Assembly (NCBI GenBank): GCA_002811645.1
Contig: PDIP01000157.1
Location: 1-20,265, forward strand
DNA length: 20,265 bases
Source: Corallochytrium limacisporum
Taxonomy: Eukaryota > Opisthokonta
Reading direction: 5' to 3'
Shown here: positions 1-10,176 of the stretch, piece by piece
Numbering within the stretch: the first letter of the stretch is position 1
Layout: each line of letters starts with the position of its first letter
Notes under the pieces: model-generated
Told to the model about the DNA's origin: nothing
The model's database searches: none
What the model saw: only the letters and a program-made list of their open reading frames with translations
Made by a program: the position numbers and the translations under genes

Positions 1-761
1 GGGGGGGGAGTGGGGCTCAAGCGCGCAGCAGTACGAGGGAGGCAAGGCCTCTTGAGACCCGCGTGGAGGAGAGAGACCGATGACACGGTCGGTGGCTTCC
101 CCCCCTCTCCCGTCCATTCCGGCCCCCAACCGCGAAGCGCAGGTGAGTGAGCGGAGGGGACCGAGGACCCCGCGGTGGAAAGCCGAGGGAGGGTCACAGG
201 GTCCGTGTGCGTTGCTCTATCTTTCGGGCAGCGCAGCAAATGGTAATGGGGTGTTAGGAAGGCCTTGTCTGTAACGAGAGAGGGAGAGAGAGCAGCCGCG
301 GGATCTAACACTAATACAATGTGGCACAGCACTTAAACAGACGAATGCAATGGGTTAGCTGTTGTGTGGGGTAAGGTTGTTGCGAGATTGCCTTTTAATG
401 GAAAATGTTGTGCTCTCTTACAATTCCTTTAAGGGGAACTTTCAGGTTACAAACTTTCTCTTCAAAGAAGAAGTTGAAGGATATGGAAAATGCTAAGATG
501 AAATTAAACTTGTATGACAAGTCATGACCGAGGGTAGAGTAACTAACACAACCCTGATGAACACCTTGCCCTGTGATCACAATATCTTCCAAATCATTCC
601 CCATCAACATCATGGCGAGCATGAAATGATGAACAAGACTCAAGAAGCGTACACCAGGCAGGGTAAGTTCACCAGTAATGCATTGCCTTCAACTCCCGAT
701 CAAAGACTCTCTTGTGAGTGTCCCGGAAGGAACACCTGCATCATTGAAAGTTTGATTCCAT
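1..761. other. Intergenic, EF-1alpha 3' side; no gene recognised
   Basis: This stretch lies downstream of the EF-1alpha stop codon, since that gene is on the minus strand. It starts with a G-run (1-8) and purine-rich, GC-rich sequence to about 295, then becomes AT-richer. Only short frames are present, on both strands. None resembles a protein I know and none has convincing composition. A minus-strand ATTAAA at 394-399 could be the EF-1alpha polyadenylation signal, but it lies about 360 nt past the stop, so this is a guess. I see no RNA gene. Confidence 0.55.
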
Positions 762-2132
762 TTACTTCTTCTTCTGGGCCTTCTCGGCGGCCTTGGTGAC
801 CTTGCCACCCTTGGCGGTCTTGTCGACCTCCTTGATGACACCGACGGCGACGGTCTGGCGCATATCGCGGACAGCGAAGCGACCCAGAGGGGGGTAGTCA
901 GTGAAAGCCTCAACGCACATAGGCTTGGAGGGGATCAGGTTGGCAATGCAGGCATCACCAGACTTGACGAACTTGGGGTTGTCCTCAAGCTTCTTACCGG
1001 AACGACGGTCGATCTTCTCCCGGATCTCGTCGAAGCGGCAGGCAATGTGGGCAGTGTGGCAATCCAGGACGGGGGTGTAGCCACCGGAGATCTGACCAGG
1101 GTGGTTCAGGATAATGACCTGGGCGACGAAAGAAGCGGCCTCCTTGGCGGGGTCGTTCTTGGAGTCGGAGCACACGTTACCACGGCGGATATCCTTGACG
1201 GAAACGTTCTTGACGTTGAAACCGACGTTGTCACCGGGCTCGGCAGACTCGAGCTGCTCGTGGTGCATCTCGACGGACTTAACCTCAGTGGTGACGTTGG
1301 AGGGAGCGAAAGTCACAACCATACCGGGCTTCAGGACACCGGTCTCGACACGGCCGACGGGGACAGTGCCAATACCACCGATCTTGTACACATCCTGCAG
1401 GGGCAGACGCAGGGGCTTGTCGGAGGGGCGCTTGGGGGGAGAGACAGCGTCGAGGGCCTCAATGAGGGTCTTGCCACCGACAGAGCCGTCCTTCTCCCAA
1501 CCCTTGTACCAGTCCATGTTGGTGGAGGCCTCAATCATGTTGTCACCGACCCAACCGGAGATGGGAACGAAGGCAACCTGCTTGGGGTTGTAACCGACCT
1601 TCTTGACGAAGTTGGTGACCTCCTTGACAATTTCGTCGAAACGGTCCTTGGAGTACTTGATGGAGTCCATCTTGTTGACAGCAACGATGAGCTGCTTCAC
1701 ACCCAGGGTGTAGGCGAGCAGAGCGTGCTCGCGGGTCTGGCCTTCCTTGGAGATACCAGCCTCGAACTCACCCTGACCGGCAGCGACGACGAGGACGGCG
1801 CAGTCAGCCTGAGAGGTACCGGTAATCATGTTCTTGATGAAATCGCGGTGACCGGGGGCATCAATAATGGTGACGTAGAACTTGGCAGTCTCGAACTTCC
1901 ACAGAGCGATATCGATGGTGATACCACGCTCACGCTCGGCTTTGAGCTTATCCAGCACCCAGGCGTACTTGAAGGAACCCTTGCCCATTTCAGCGGCCTC
2001 CTTCTCGAACTTCTCGATGGTACGCTTGTCAATACCACCGCACTTGTAGATCAAGTGACCGGTGGTGGTGGACTTGCCGGAGTCGACATGACCAATGACG
2101 ACAATGTTAAGATGGAGCTTTTCCTTACCCAT
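762..2132 (-). CDS. TEF1: Translation elongation factor 1-alpha (eEF1A)
   Basis: This cytosolic GTPase brings aminoacyl-tRNA to the ribosomal A site. The 456-residue frame is complete and close to the usual length of about 460. The GTPase motifs are all present: GHVDSGKST at 14-22 (G1), DAPGH at 91-95 (G3) and NKMD at 153-156 (G4). The C-terminus ends in the typical lysine-rich tail. Around residues 212-221 there is an insertion of about 10 residues beginning WEKDG, at the position of the opisthokont-specific insertion but somewhat shorter than the usual 12. The ATG has A at -3 and G at +4, a strong context. Codon use is strongly biased to C-ending codons, as expected for a highly expressed gene, and this produces a long open frame on the opposite strand that is not a gene. 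A 5' UTR intron is possible (see 2253-3158). The identification is secure. Confidence 0.99.
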   Translation of the reverse strand: MGKEKLHLNIVVIGHVDSGKSTTTGHLIYKCGGIDKRTIEKFEKEAAEMGKGSFKYAWVLDKLKAERERGITIDIALWKFETAKFYVTIIDAPGHRDFIKNMITGTSQADCAVLVVAAGQGEFEAGISKEGQTREHALLAYTLGVKQLIVAVNKMDSIKYSKDRFDEIVKEVTNFVKKVGYNPKQVAFVPISGWVGDNMIEASTNMDWYKGWEKDGSVGGKTLIEALDAVSPPKRPSDKPLRLPLQDVYKIGGIGTVPVGRVETGVLKPGMVVTFAPSNVTTEVKSVEMHHEQLESAEPGDNVGFNVKNVSVKDIRRGNVCSDSKNDPAKEAASFVAQVIILNHPGQISGGYTPVLDCHTAHIACRFDEIREKIDRRSGKKLEDNPKFVKSGDACIANLIPSKPMCVEAFTDYPPLGRFAVRDMRQTVAVGVIKEVDKTAKGGKVTKAAEKAQKKK

Positions 2133-2252
2133 GTTTGCTGTTTGTTTGTTGAACTAACTAGAGATCAGCAGTACTTTCCAGTGTGTTACTGAATGTTTAC
2201 AAAACATGTCGGTGGTCTCAAATACCATCACTGCGCCCAAAATTCAAAGGGA

Positions 2253-3158
2253 CTGAAATGAAGTTTGTATGCCAAGAACATCGTATGCAAAAGAAAACTT
2301 CTGCGATATGTGTTGGTCTCTGTGTATGTGTGTGTGTTTGCTAGCGTGTGTGTGTGTGTGAGAAACACTATGAGTGGTGCCCAATGTTCCATTGTTCCGG
2401 AGCCGTTCCAAAGGGAAAACAATGCAACGGCGCAAGAGGGGCGACCACACGGTTGCTCCAAATCACCCACATTGGCTATTGAGGCGGGGTCGACCACACG
2501 GGCACACCGGGCAGCCACATTGCCTTCAGCGGACTCTTCTTGAAGATCCCCTGGAGAGATTCGGCCCATATCCATACTCCGTCTGTCAGTACTCGATCTC
2601 TCGCCATGGTTGTGGATGAGGATAGCCAAGCCCGGGTCTGAAGGAAGAACGAGTCAGTCGCAGCTCTGACACATACGAACGCACAGACACAGATCAGGCA
2701 GGGGTAATGATGCAGCAAAGCGGACTTGTCACAAACAGACCTCCATGTCCGTCCACCAAACAACACACTCTTGCTTGAAGGGAGAACAGCGATGGGGTTG
2801 CTTCGCTGGTTTCTTGTTTGGACAGAATCTGAAACCGGTCGCATGTGGCAATGCACATGCGACAGAAACCAACAAAAAAGGAACAACATTGCAAGGGGAG
2901 CATTAGTTGGAGAGGCAAGTAACATCGTATGCGATTACATGGTCCAAGCCCAGAGAAGAGTGCCCACGTTAGCACAGACGAACTGAGTTTGATCCAAAGA
3001 CTTTCGGGCGACGGTATCTCCCAAAGACCCAGTGTTTCAAATGTCGAACCGACTGTGCAAACAAACAACCAGCAAACAACTAGGCAGTGCCGATTGTAAA
3101 CACTCCAGTTTCCCGAATCGATCAGCAGCGAGCTTACCAACAAAACCGAAACACTTAC
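2253..3158 (-). other. Possible 5' UTR intron of EF-1alpha
   Basis: Upstream of the EF-1alpha ATG on the minus strand there is a consensus donor, GTAAGTGTT, with its first G at 3158. A second donor-like GTAAGC starts at 3137. A pyrimidine-containing acceptor, TTCATTTCAG, ends at 2253, about 120 nt before the start codon. This would give an intron of about 906 nt. Long 5' UTR introns are known in EF-1alpha genes of animals, plants and some fungi. The donor is good and the acceptor plausible, but no branch point stands out and the other genes here are intronless. RNA reads spanning the junction would settle it. Confidence 0.3.
2321..2360. repeat. TG/CA microsatellite
   Basis: This is an imperfect TG dinucleotide tract of about 40 bp, interrupted in the middle by TTGCTAGCG. 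It lies about 190 bp upstream of the EF-1alpha start codon, inside the possible 5' UTR intron. Such alternating purine-pyrimidine tracts can adopt Z-DNA and vary in length between individuals. Confidence 0.85.
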
Positions 3159-4170
3159 TTTGCCAAGCGCCGAGAGAACAAAGAAATTAATGAAATGTAG
3201 GCAAGATAATCCACGGTCTTGGATGGCTGCCAAGAAGAACATTGTGGATACACTTTACGAGCATGTCGGCGGCCGCAGGCAACAACTATCGAGGGGACAC
3301 CCAACGAACGAAAGAAATTGGCAGAATACAAAAAAAAAGCCACCGGGCGAGGTCGAGATAAACTATCATACTGGACAACCGTGAAGAAATCCCCCTCCCC
3401 TTCCTGAGAGTTGGGTGGAGCGGGGAAGTCCATGGCAGAGACATGGCCATGAAAAAGGTGGAACCTCTTCCTTGCTGCGGTGGGAGTGACGATGACGTTG
3501 GATGGGATCGGAAAGAGGGAGTACCATTGGTCCTTTCGGATCACTTTTCCCCTTGGTTCGCTGTTAGCCCCGGTGCGCCCTCCGTTTTCTCTCTCCAATT
3601 TCCAGTGTAATGTGTAGTTGCTGACAGCTAACATATCATCAAAATGGCGAAGGAGGCCGTTACGTTGTGTTGTCCAACTGCGCGACTTGATTCATCACGA
3701 TCGAACCTCTACTATACTCTTGCTCCTGGAAAACGTTCGCGGAGTCCCTTTTTCTTTTGGGTCAAATCGTGTGCAGTCACTGCACACAAAATGCCTCGCG
3801 ATCTCCACTTGGTCACATGGTCCGGATGATCTCAGAGCGTGGACATATGTATTATATGGCAATTTCAGAACTGAGCAGTGGGGATCATGCAGGCACCAAA
3901 AAAACTAAGACGCAAGAATGGAACCGGAGAATGGGGAACGCCCATGCACATGGGAGTGACGGCCCTTGGGATGCAGAGTGTCTCGGTTCACTATGAACTT
4001 TACATGCATATTGTGCTTCCCACTTGCGAGACACGATTTGCTCAGCTCTCCTTGTTTCTTTTGCTCGTGTTTGCCCGATGGTTTCTTCCGGCGAAGAAAG
4101 GCAGGAACAAACTCCTGGGCAGCGCAGGGCGCCATTGCACCCAGCACAGTTTTTGGTTCCTGGTCCTTTC

Positions 4171-4171
4171 T

Positions 4172-4202
<31 letters not shown>

Positions 4203-4212
4203 TTTGCTTTTT
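4171..4212. repeat. Tandem T(9-12)GC repeat
   Basis: Three successive T-runs of 9, 10 and 12 residues are each followed by GC, then a final run of five T. The period grows from 11 to 14 bp, as expected from slippage in homopolymers separated by a fixed dinucleotide. Read on the other strand it is a GCA(n) array. No function is apparent. Confidence 0.85.
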
Positions 4213-5275
4213 CGTTTCCAGCTGACTCGTGTGTCTGACTCCGTGGGTGTGTGTATGCGGATGGAGACGCACACGTACACCACGTGCGGCGGAAAAAAAA
4301 TGGAAGGACTGGAGACCCCTGCTTCCCGAGGGTTTATTTTTTTTTCATTTTCATTTTCATAATTACAATTTTATCTTGTTCTGTCCTCACTCGTTCCCTG
4401 CGTTATCAATTTTCTTTCCTTCCATTTTTCTTTTCTCCTTTCTTTCTTTGGAGAGGTCGCGGGGAGTAGTCCATTTTCTCCCCCGTCCTCGCTCGTGACT
4501 GTCGCGTGTGTGTGAAATTTTGTAACGGAGGCCACCGACGTCGATCACCCCGAAAACTTTTGAAAACTCCCTTCCCCACCACGATTTTCTCATAGTGTTC
4601 ACAGGTTTGATGATACGGGGTCTCTTGGCTCTTGGCTTCTCTCTGTCTTTGACTTTCCTCTTCCTGGCGAGATGAAACCAAGAACAAAAAAAAAGCAAAA
4701 AAGAAAAAAAACTCTGGCAGTCTGGGCTGTTTCGTTCGGGTCTGCCGTGGCCCAGGTGCTCCGGGTACTGCGTACAAAAGAAAAAGAGAAGAGAAAAACG
4801 AAGACTGAAAGAGGGGGCTCCCGGGTTGTCCTTGCTTTGCGAACACCGAACGAACCCGCGCCCGAAGGCGAGGGTTGGGTTTCCCTTTCTCTTTTTTTTT
4901 TCTTTTTCTTTTTATTTGGGCGCAACCCTTCCTGAACAACCGGCGCGGATGGAAGCCATCAGCCCCTCGCCTCTTTCATCCGCCCAAGGTGACCCAGACC
5001 GATACGGGCATCCGGTATATTCACTATGATGATGCCGGCGGTGAGGGGCCCAGGGGGCAGTCGCGTCTGGGACAAGGTGTTGACCAGGCTCAAAGTTTGG
5101 TAGTGAGTGTACTGCAAGTGCGCGGGCACCCGCCGAGCCGATGAAATTAACAGAAAAATAAAAGATGGACAAGACTCAGGAAAAAAGCAACAAAAAAGTC
5201 TATGGCAGCAATGGAAATGTGTGTGTTTTTAAAGTTGTGTGTGTTTTAGGTCCAAGGCGGGAGAAAACGGAAAAA

Positions 5276-5308
5276 GGGGGAAGGGGGGTTGGGGGGCCGG
5301 CGGGCGGG
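5276..5308 (+). other. G-quadruplex motif downstream of RPB2
   Basis: The + strand has G-runs of 5, 6 and 6 separated by dinucleotides (AA, TT), then GG, GGG and GGG separated by one or two bases. This fits the classical G3+N1-7 quadruplex pattern with very short loops. It starts about 180 bp past the RPB2 stop codon. The G-rich strand is the template strand for RPB2, so a fold here could pause polymerase at the end of the gene. That role is inference. Confidence 0.75.
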
Positions 5309-5490
5309 TTTCCGAGATCCCGGGGCGGGTCGGGTCCCCACCCTGGGCACCCCTTTGGCCCCTGATTTTCTTTGGTCTTTTTTTTTTGGCGTTCAGTTTT
5401 TTTTTGGCTTTGGTGTTGGTATTTTGGGATTGATGCATTCGTGGAAATATCGGAAAACGGATTGCATCGCCGCATTGGTTGCCAAGGCTA

Positions 5491-8400
5491 TCAACTGTTG
5501 TCCTTGACCAGCAGGCGTGGAGCAATGTTCATGGCCATTAGTTCCTGGAATAGGAGCTTGCAGGCATAGGCCATCTTAACCTGGGAAATGTACGTAATGT
5601 TGTCACAGGCGTTGCATTTGAACTCCTGATTCCGCAAGTTGGCAATGGCAATCAGACCGCAGAGATCGCAGACGTGGACTCTGTAGGCGTCAGACTGATC
5701 CATCAGACGCTCCTTCAAGAACTGAGCGCTACCATGGGCAATCATGCAGTCGCGTTCCATTTCACCGAAACGCAGACCACCACCACGGGAGCGACCCTCG
5801 ACGGGCTGGCGCGTCAAGTTGGTGACTGGACCACGGCGACGGGCAAACATCTTGTCGTCAACCATATGCTTCAGACGTTGGTAGTAGGTGGGCCCAATGA
5901 AGATTTGAGTGGCCATCTTGCGGCCTGTGTGTCCATTATACATAACCTCATAGCCGTACGGATGGTAGCCGTACTCTGCCAGGCGCTGCCCAACCTTCCA
6001 CACGGTGACATCATCTTCGAATGGCGTGGCATCACCAACATCACCCTTCATCGCACCGTACTTGCCAACCAGACACTCAAACAAATGACCAATGGTCATG
6101 CGGCTGGGAATGGCGTGCGGATTAATGACAATATCGGGAATGATACCTTCGCAGGTGAACGGCATGTCCTCGCTGCGATAGGCAATACCGCAGGTACCCT
6201 TCTGACCGTGACGACTGGCAAATTTGTCACCAATCTGGGGGATACGCACCGTACGGATGCGAACTTTGCAGAACTTGAGACCATCGGCACTAATTCCAAG
6301 GGCGACATTGTCTACGATACCGGAGTGTCCCTCCTTCAGGCGAGTCGAACTGTCACGCTTCTTCTTGCGATTTACATAAGTGTTGGTCACGTCCTGGTCA
6401 AACTCTGTGATTGGGGTTGTTTTGCCGATAATCACGTCACCACCGGATACGGGCACACCTGGAGGGATGATACCATCCTCGTCGAGCTTGTCGTAAGCAC
6501 TGGCGCCACCGGTACGGCTCTTGCGCATGCCTTCCGTCTCGCTCTCCTTCGGTTTCTCAAAGATCTCACCACCGCGCAGACCTGTGCGCTTCTCGCGATC
6601 CATGTAAGAACGGTAGTAGACCGAACGGAACAGACCACGATCAATGGCTGCACGGTTCATAATGACGGAATCTTCCTGATTGTAACCCGAGTACGAAGCA
6701 ATGGCAACAATGGCATTGATGCCGGCCGGCAATTCCTTGAAACGCAGCTGTTCCATGGCACGCGTCAAAACCAGCGGTTTCTGTGGATAGTACAGAACAT
6801 GGGCCTGCGTGTCATAGCGCACGTGGAAATTGGTAATGTAAATGCCCATGGCCTGCTTACCCATGGCAGACTGGTACGTGTTACGAGGACTCTGATTGTG
6901 ATCCGGGAACGGAATGATACTTGCACACACACCCAGAATCATCGCAGGATGGATTTCACAGTGAGTGTAAGACCGCGTGTAGACGTCCTGTTCGGCCACG
7001 TCCTGATCAGTAGGCACCAAGTATTCCGGAGACATCGCAATTAGACAAGTCTCTTCTTCTTCGGTATCCACGTAATCGATGCAACCAGCATTCCGGAGGT
7101 CACTGAACTTCATCTCACCCTCGATCAGGTCCGCAACATGAGCGCGCGTAATGGCGAGGCGCTGTTCCTCTTCCTCCACGACCAGCAGAGGACGGGTGCA
7201 GCGACCGACGTCGGTGTAGTAACGCAGTTCACGGTCACGCAAATCCCAGACAATGGAAGTGTACGTATCAATCTGACCGTGGCGACGCAGCATCTTCGTC
7301 TCTTTGTGTAGATCCATAGTCAGGTAGAAATCAGCAATACCGATCCACTTGCCATTGACAAACACTTTTGTGGCATCCTTGAGCTGGTCCGCACTCTCAA
7401 TGTCCTCGAGGTCCAACATACCTTGATCACGTAGAATGTCGACCACCTGGCGACCAGGAGAGTCGACCGTAATATGGGACATCAAAGAGAAGTTCTTGGT
7501 CAGACCAACAGTCTTACCCTCGGGCGTCTCAGCCGGGCAAATCATACCCCAGTGTGTACCGTGCAACTGACGAGGACGGACAATCTTGGCCTCCTTGTCC
7601 ACAGGATTGTTTAGACGGCGCAAATGGGAAATGCTGGATGCAAACGTGAGACGATTCAACACCTGAGAAACACCGGACTTCGCACTAAAGGCCTTGCTGG
7701 CCTCGGCCCAGTTGCCAGTGGCGAAGGAGTAGCGTAGACCGCTTGTGATACTGTTGCTCTGGAGCACATCGTAAATATTTGGCGAAGGCTTTTGCTCCAC
7801 TTCGTGGCGCAGGCGGTTCTCCACTTCTTTCTTGTAGTTGCGGAAGAGTTTGCGGAAGAGGGAAGCCAGCAATGGGCCAATCATGGCCACGCGCTTATTG
7901 CCCCAGTGATCACGATCGTCCATCTCACGGCGACCCAAAGCGGCAAGCAGCAGACGGTGGGTCATGTATCCCACGTAGTAGGACTTGAGCGGCAGTGAGT
8001 TTTTGGAGGTGGAGATGTGGGGCAGGAGTTCTTTCTCAAGAATCTCAGTCGCCTCATTAATGCGATCGCGCTTGCCGTAGCCCATGGAGCCACTGCGGGT
8101 GCCGATGTAGTCGAGGGCCTGATTCTTTTCTTGGTAGCCCTCGGACTCTTCGATGGAAGGACGAAGCTCTTCCATCATTTCTGTATCTTCATTGTCGTAG
8201 ATAATGTGGCCTAAGATGTCACGGTCACTGACAGTTCCCATTGCGCGGAACAGTAAGAAAATAGGTACCTCCGCCTTTATCCGGGGCACCTCAGCGCGGA
8301 TCACCTTGCCGGTTGCAGCTGTGCGGTTCAACTGCTTAACACTGAAGTTGGAGATGGATCGAATAAAGTCATCGGGGAGACTAGCTACCTCAGCAATGAA

Positions 8401-9108
8401 GGCATACTTGCCTCCACGACCACCCTCGTACACGAAAATGTGGTTGGGTGCTTTACGCTCCTGTGCAATGATGACCTTTTCGGTGCCGTTGACCACAAAA
8501 TAGCCACCAACGTCATAAGGGCATTCACCGACGACTGCAACATCCGTTCCCTGCTGTTGCATGTGTGTGAGCCAGCAGTGCTTGGACCGCAGCATAAGGG
8601 GAATGCGACACAGCTCGACGTTCTGCAGAATGTCCACATCATGAGGTTTACCTTTCTCAATCTTACGCTTCTCATAGTCCAGATAGACAGTGAGAGTGTA
8701 TGTCATGTTGCGCATGCGTACCTCAGTTGGGTAAATTTCAGGCTCAGGGTCCTTAGATTTGTCAGCTTCCCGACGCATCGGCAATGCAATTTTCACATTC
8801 GCACCGCCCCGTTCGCCACCCTTGATTTTAATCTCCCATTTGGCTGGTAGATTAGTCTCGCTTGAACTGAGATACTGTCTCTTAGGTTCGTGCTTAAATC
8901 CCGAAGCTCCATCGTATTTGATAATTTCTGGCAGTGTCTCTTCAATGAAGTTGTCATAAGAGTTCAGCTGCTGCTGTGCTAACGAATTCTCCGCAAAGAA
9001 TGACTCAATGATAGACCAACGGTCCTCATTTGAGATCATATCACTGTGTCCACCGTTGTGCATACCATACTGGGCCCTGCCCGAGTCTTGATACGGTGTG
9101 GGTGGCAT
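5491..9108 (-). CDS. RPB2: DNA-directed RNA polymerase II second-largest subunit (RPB2)
   Basis: RPB2 forms one side of the Pol II active-site cleft and binds the RNA-DNA hybrid in the nucleus. The frame is complete at 1,205 residues, against about 1,220 in yeast, and has no intron. Diagnostic features include GYNQEDSV with Glu812-Asp813 (equivalent to yeast E836/D837), [15 protein letters not shown] with Lys962 and Lys970 (yeast K979/K987), and a C-terminal zinc site C1147-x2-C1150...C1165-x2-C1168. The N-terminus ([20 protein letters not shown]) is typical of Pol II rather than Pol I or III. The ATG has A at -3. The gene runs divergently from ALG10 across a 1.36-kb spacer. A 456-codon frame on the opposite strand is a shadow. 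The identification is secure. Confidence 0.99.
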   Translation of the reverse strand: MPPTPYQDSGRAQYGMHNGGHSDMISNEDRWSIIESFFAENSLAQQQLNSYDNFIEETLPEIIKYDGASGFKHEPKRQYLSSSETNLPAKWEIKIKGGERGGANVKIALPMRREADKSKDPEPEIYPTEVRMRNMTYTLTVYLDYEKRKIEKGKPHDVDILQNVELCRIPLMLRSKHCWLTHMQQQGTDVAVVGECPYDVGGYFVVNGTEKVIIAQERKAPNHIFVYEGGRGGKYAFIAEVASLPDDFIRSISNFSVKQLNRTAATGKVIRAEVPRIKAEVPIFLLFRAMGTVSDRDILGHIIYDNEDTEMMEELRPSIEESEGYQEKNQALDYIGTRSGSMGYGKRDRINEATEILEKELLPHISTSKNSLPLKSYYVGYMTHRLLLAALGRREMDDRDHWGNKRVAMIGPLLASLFRKLFRNYKKEVENRLRHEVEQKPSPNIYDVLQSNSITSGLRYSFATGNWAEASKAFSAKSGVSQVLNRLTFASSISHLRRLNNPVDKEAKIVRPRQLHGTHWGMICPAETPEGKTVGLTKNFSLMSHITVDSPGRQVVDILRDQGMLDLEDIESADQLKDATKVFVNGKWIGIADFYLTMDLHKETKMLRRHGQIDTYTSIVWDLRDRELRYYTDVGRCTRPLLVVEEEEQRLAITRAHVADLIEGEMKFSDLRNAGCIDYVDTEEEETCLIAMSPEYLVPTDQDVAEQDVYTRSYTHCEIHPAMILGVCASIIPFPDHNQSPRNTYQSAMGKQAMGIYITNFHVRYDTQAHVLYYPQKPLVLTRAMEQLRFKELPAGINAIVAIASYSGYNQEDSVIMNRAAIDRGLFRSVYYRSYMDREKRTGLRGGEIFEKPKESETEGMRKSRTGGASAYDKLDEDGIIPPGVPVSGGDVIIGKTTPITEFDQDVTNTYVNRKKKRDSSTRLKEGHSGIVDNVALGISADGLKFCKVRIRTVRIPQIGDKFASRHGQKGTCGIAYRSEDMPFTCEGIIPDIVINPHAIPSRMTIGHLFECLVGKYGAMKGDVGDATPFEDDVTVWKVGQRLAEYGYHPYGYEVMYNGHTGRKMATQIFIGPTYYQRLKHMVDDKMFARRRGPVTNLTRQPVEGRSRGGGLRFGEMERDCMIAHGSAQFLKERLMDQSDAYRVHVCDLCGLIAIANLRNQEFKCNACDNITYISQVKMAYACKLLFQELMAMNIAPRLLVKDNS

Positions 9109-9558
9109 GGTTAATTGTTTCGCAAACTATGGAATCTTTGATGCTTTTGTTTTCGAAAACGTTTCTCCTTATTACGTTTAAAAATTTGCTCAAAGCTTCT
9201 CTAAATTCATGAATTTTTTTTGTGCGAACTCCTGTTGTCTATTTGTGCTGTCAATTCTTTATCTGAGTGATTTGGTTTGCAACAAGACGTTCTGTATTTG
9301 AAGTCGTTCCTGTGAACGGTCTTCAAAGAATTCCTTTGAAATGGAACAAAATGTTGGACTGCATATAAACTACTAACTGGCAGAACAGAAAGTCCCAATT
9401 GTACTCGTTCGTATAATTCTCTGTTGGCTGACGGTCGAAGCCTCGAGGTTTCCCGCAAGTTCCCCGTTTCCGTAATTTAGACAGATGAAACCTCGCAATG
9501 AGACTTACGTCAGGGGTCCCAAATACCACATGTATTGCTTGTTTGCCGAAAGGTTCAA

Positions 9559-9565
9559 TATAAAA
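9559..9565 (+). promoter_or_regulatory. TATA-box-like element
   Basis: The sequence TATAAAA lies in an AT-rich setting on the + strand, about 125 bp before the structured block and about 900 bp before the ALG10 start codon. A second, weaker TATAAA is at 9364-9369. If used, it would start transcription near 9590 and produce an RNA containing the structured block. Function is inferred from the motif only. Confidence 0.35.
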
Positions 9566-9684
9566 CACTTCACGGACTGAAGCATATTTGGACGCACGCT
9601 CAAAATTTTCCATGCCAATACAAAGATGTCATACCAACAGGCAACCTCGCCAGTCTGCCTGAGCTTCCAGTGCTCAAATTCTTG

Positions 9685-10176
9685 GCGCTCCGGACCGGAT
9701 CACCGCCTCCCTGCGGTGAACCGCACTCCGGCGCTGTCCCGGCTTCAAAGGCTCTGGAACAAAACGGTTCGCCTGTGCCCCCCCAATCCTTCCCCCCAGC
9801 GGCTCTGAGAAAATACCCCGTGGCTTACGGGGACGTCGGGACCAGCATCGCATATGGTACTTTCACTATTGGAGGGTCCCATTTCATGGGCCCTTCCCGT
9901 TCCGTTCTTCTCTCTGTCCTAAGAGCGGTTCGTTCCTGACTCCCTCTAAAGGGTAATCGAGGCCCTCTGCCCGTCTCCCCTTGGCCGGCCTCCCCTTGTG
10001 TGTTCTGATGGTTTTACGCTAACCAAGCTCACGGGCAGCCCTCTGCCCGTGGTGGCTTTTCCCGCCCAAAGGAGAAGGCTGGCTGGCCCAGGCAAGGGCA
10101 GCCAGGTCAGAGGTAAAACATTACCTTTGGCGGCGAGTAACACTAAGGCGGGGTAGGTCGGCCCTGCTGTAGTGTT
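9685..10176 (+). ncRNA. Candidate structured non-coding RNA or long structured leader
   Basis: This GC-rich block contains at least five independent strong hairpins on the + strand. One at 9685-9734 is a compound stem of about 17 pairs with a core TCACCGC/GCGGTGA. One at 9816-9832 pairs CCCCGT with ACGGGG. One at 9871-9897 has 11 pairs around loop TTC. One at 10031-10050 pairs ACGGGCA with TGCCCGT. One at 10106-10131 has 11 pairs closing AACA, and one at 10139-10176 has 14 pairs. The last two include four G-U pairs, which would be A-C mismatches on the other strand, so the + strand is favoured. I could not match it to SRP RNA, RNase P or MRP RNA, U3, spliceosomal RNAs, telomerase RNA or rRNA. 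It may instead be ALG10 5' UTR. Ends are uncertain, and weaker structure continues to about 10430. Confidence 0.4.
9962..10050 (+). repeat. 13-nt exact direct repeat pair
   Basis: GCCCTCTGCCCGT occurs at 9962-9974 and again at 10038-10050. The second copy contains the loop and 3' arm of the hairpin at 10031-10050. The 5' arm ACGGGCA (10031-10037) can therefore pair with either copy, giving two mutually exclusive folds. Confidence 0.8.

Larger units (their letters stand above)
2133..5490. other. 3.36-kb non-coding stretch between RPB2 and EF-1alpha
   Basis: RPB2 and EF-1alpha point the same way (minus), so this region holds the RPB2 3' end on its right and the EF-1alpha promoter and leader on its left. 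The many short frames overlap one another on both strands, are low in complexity, and match no protein I know. From about 4150 to 5420 the DNA is dominated by T-, A- and pyrimidine-rich tracts. A G-rich block follows the RPB2 stop (5276-5308). Apart from the sites listed separately I see no gene and no tRNA, 5S or spliceosomal RNA signature. Confidence 0.6.

Noticed and set aside
1047-2192. 381-codon open frame on the + strand across EF-1alpha
   Set aside because: It is antisense to a highly conserved gene. Strong codon bias removes stop codons from the opposite frame, and the translation resembles no known protein.
2476-3242. Overlapping minus-strand frames (149 and 182 codons) upstream of EF-1alpha
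   Set aside because: They overlap each other in different frames, are Cys/Phe/Leu-rich without recognisable motifs, and fall in the likely EF-1alpha leader or intron.
3155-3634. 159-codon ATG-started minus-strand frame
   Set aside because: No recognisable domain. It lies in the EF-1alpha promoter and leader region, and other frames of similar length in this spacer are clearly spurious.
5674-7044. 456-codon open frame on the + strand across RPB2
   Set aside because: It is antisense to the conserved catalytic half of RPB2 and is explained by RPB2 codon use. No family resemblance is seen.
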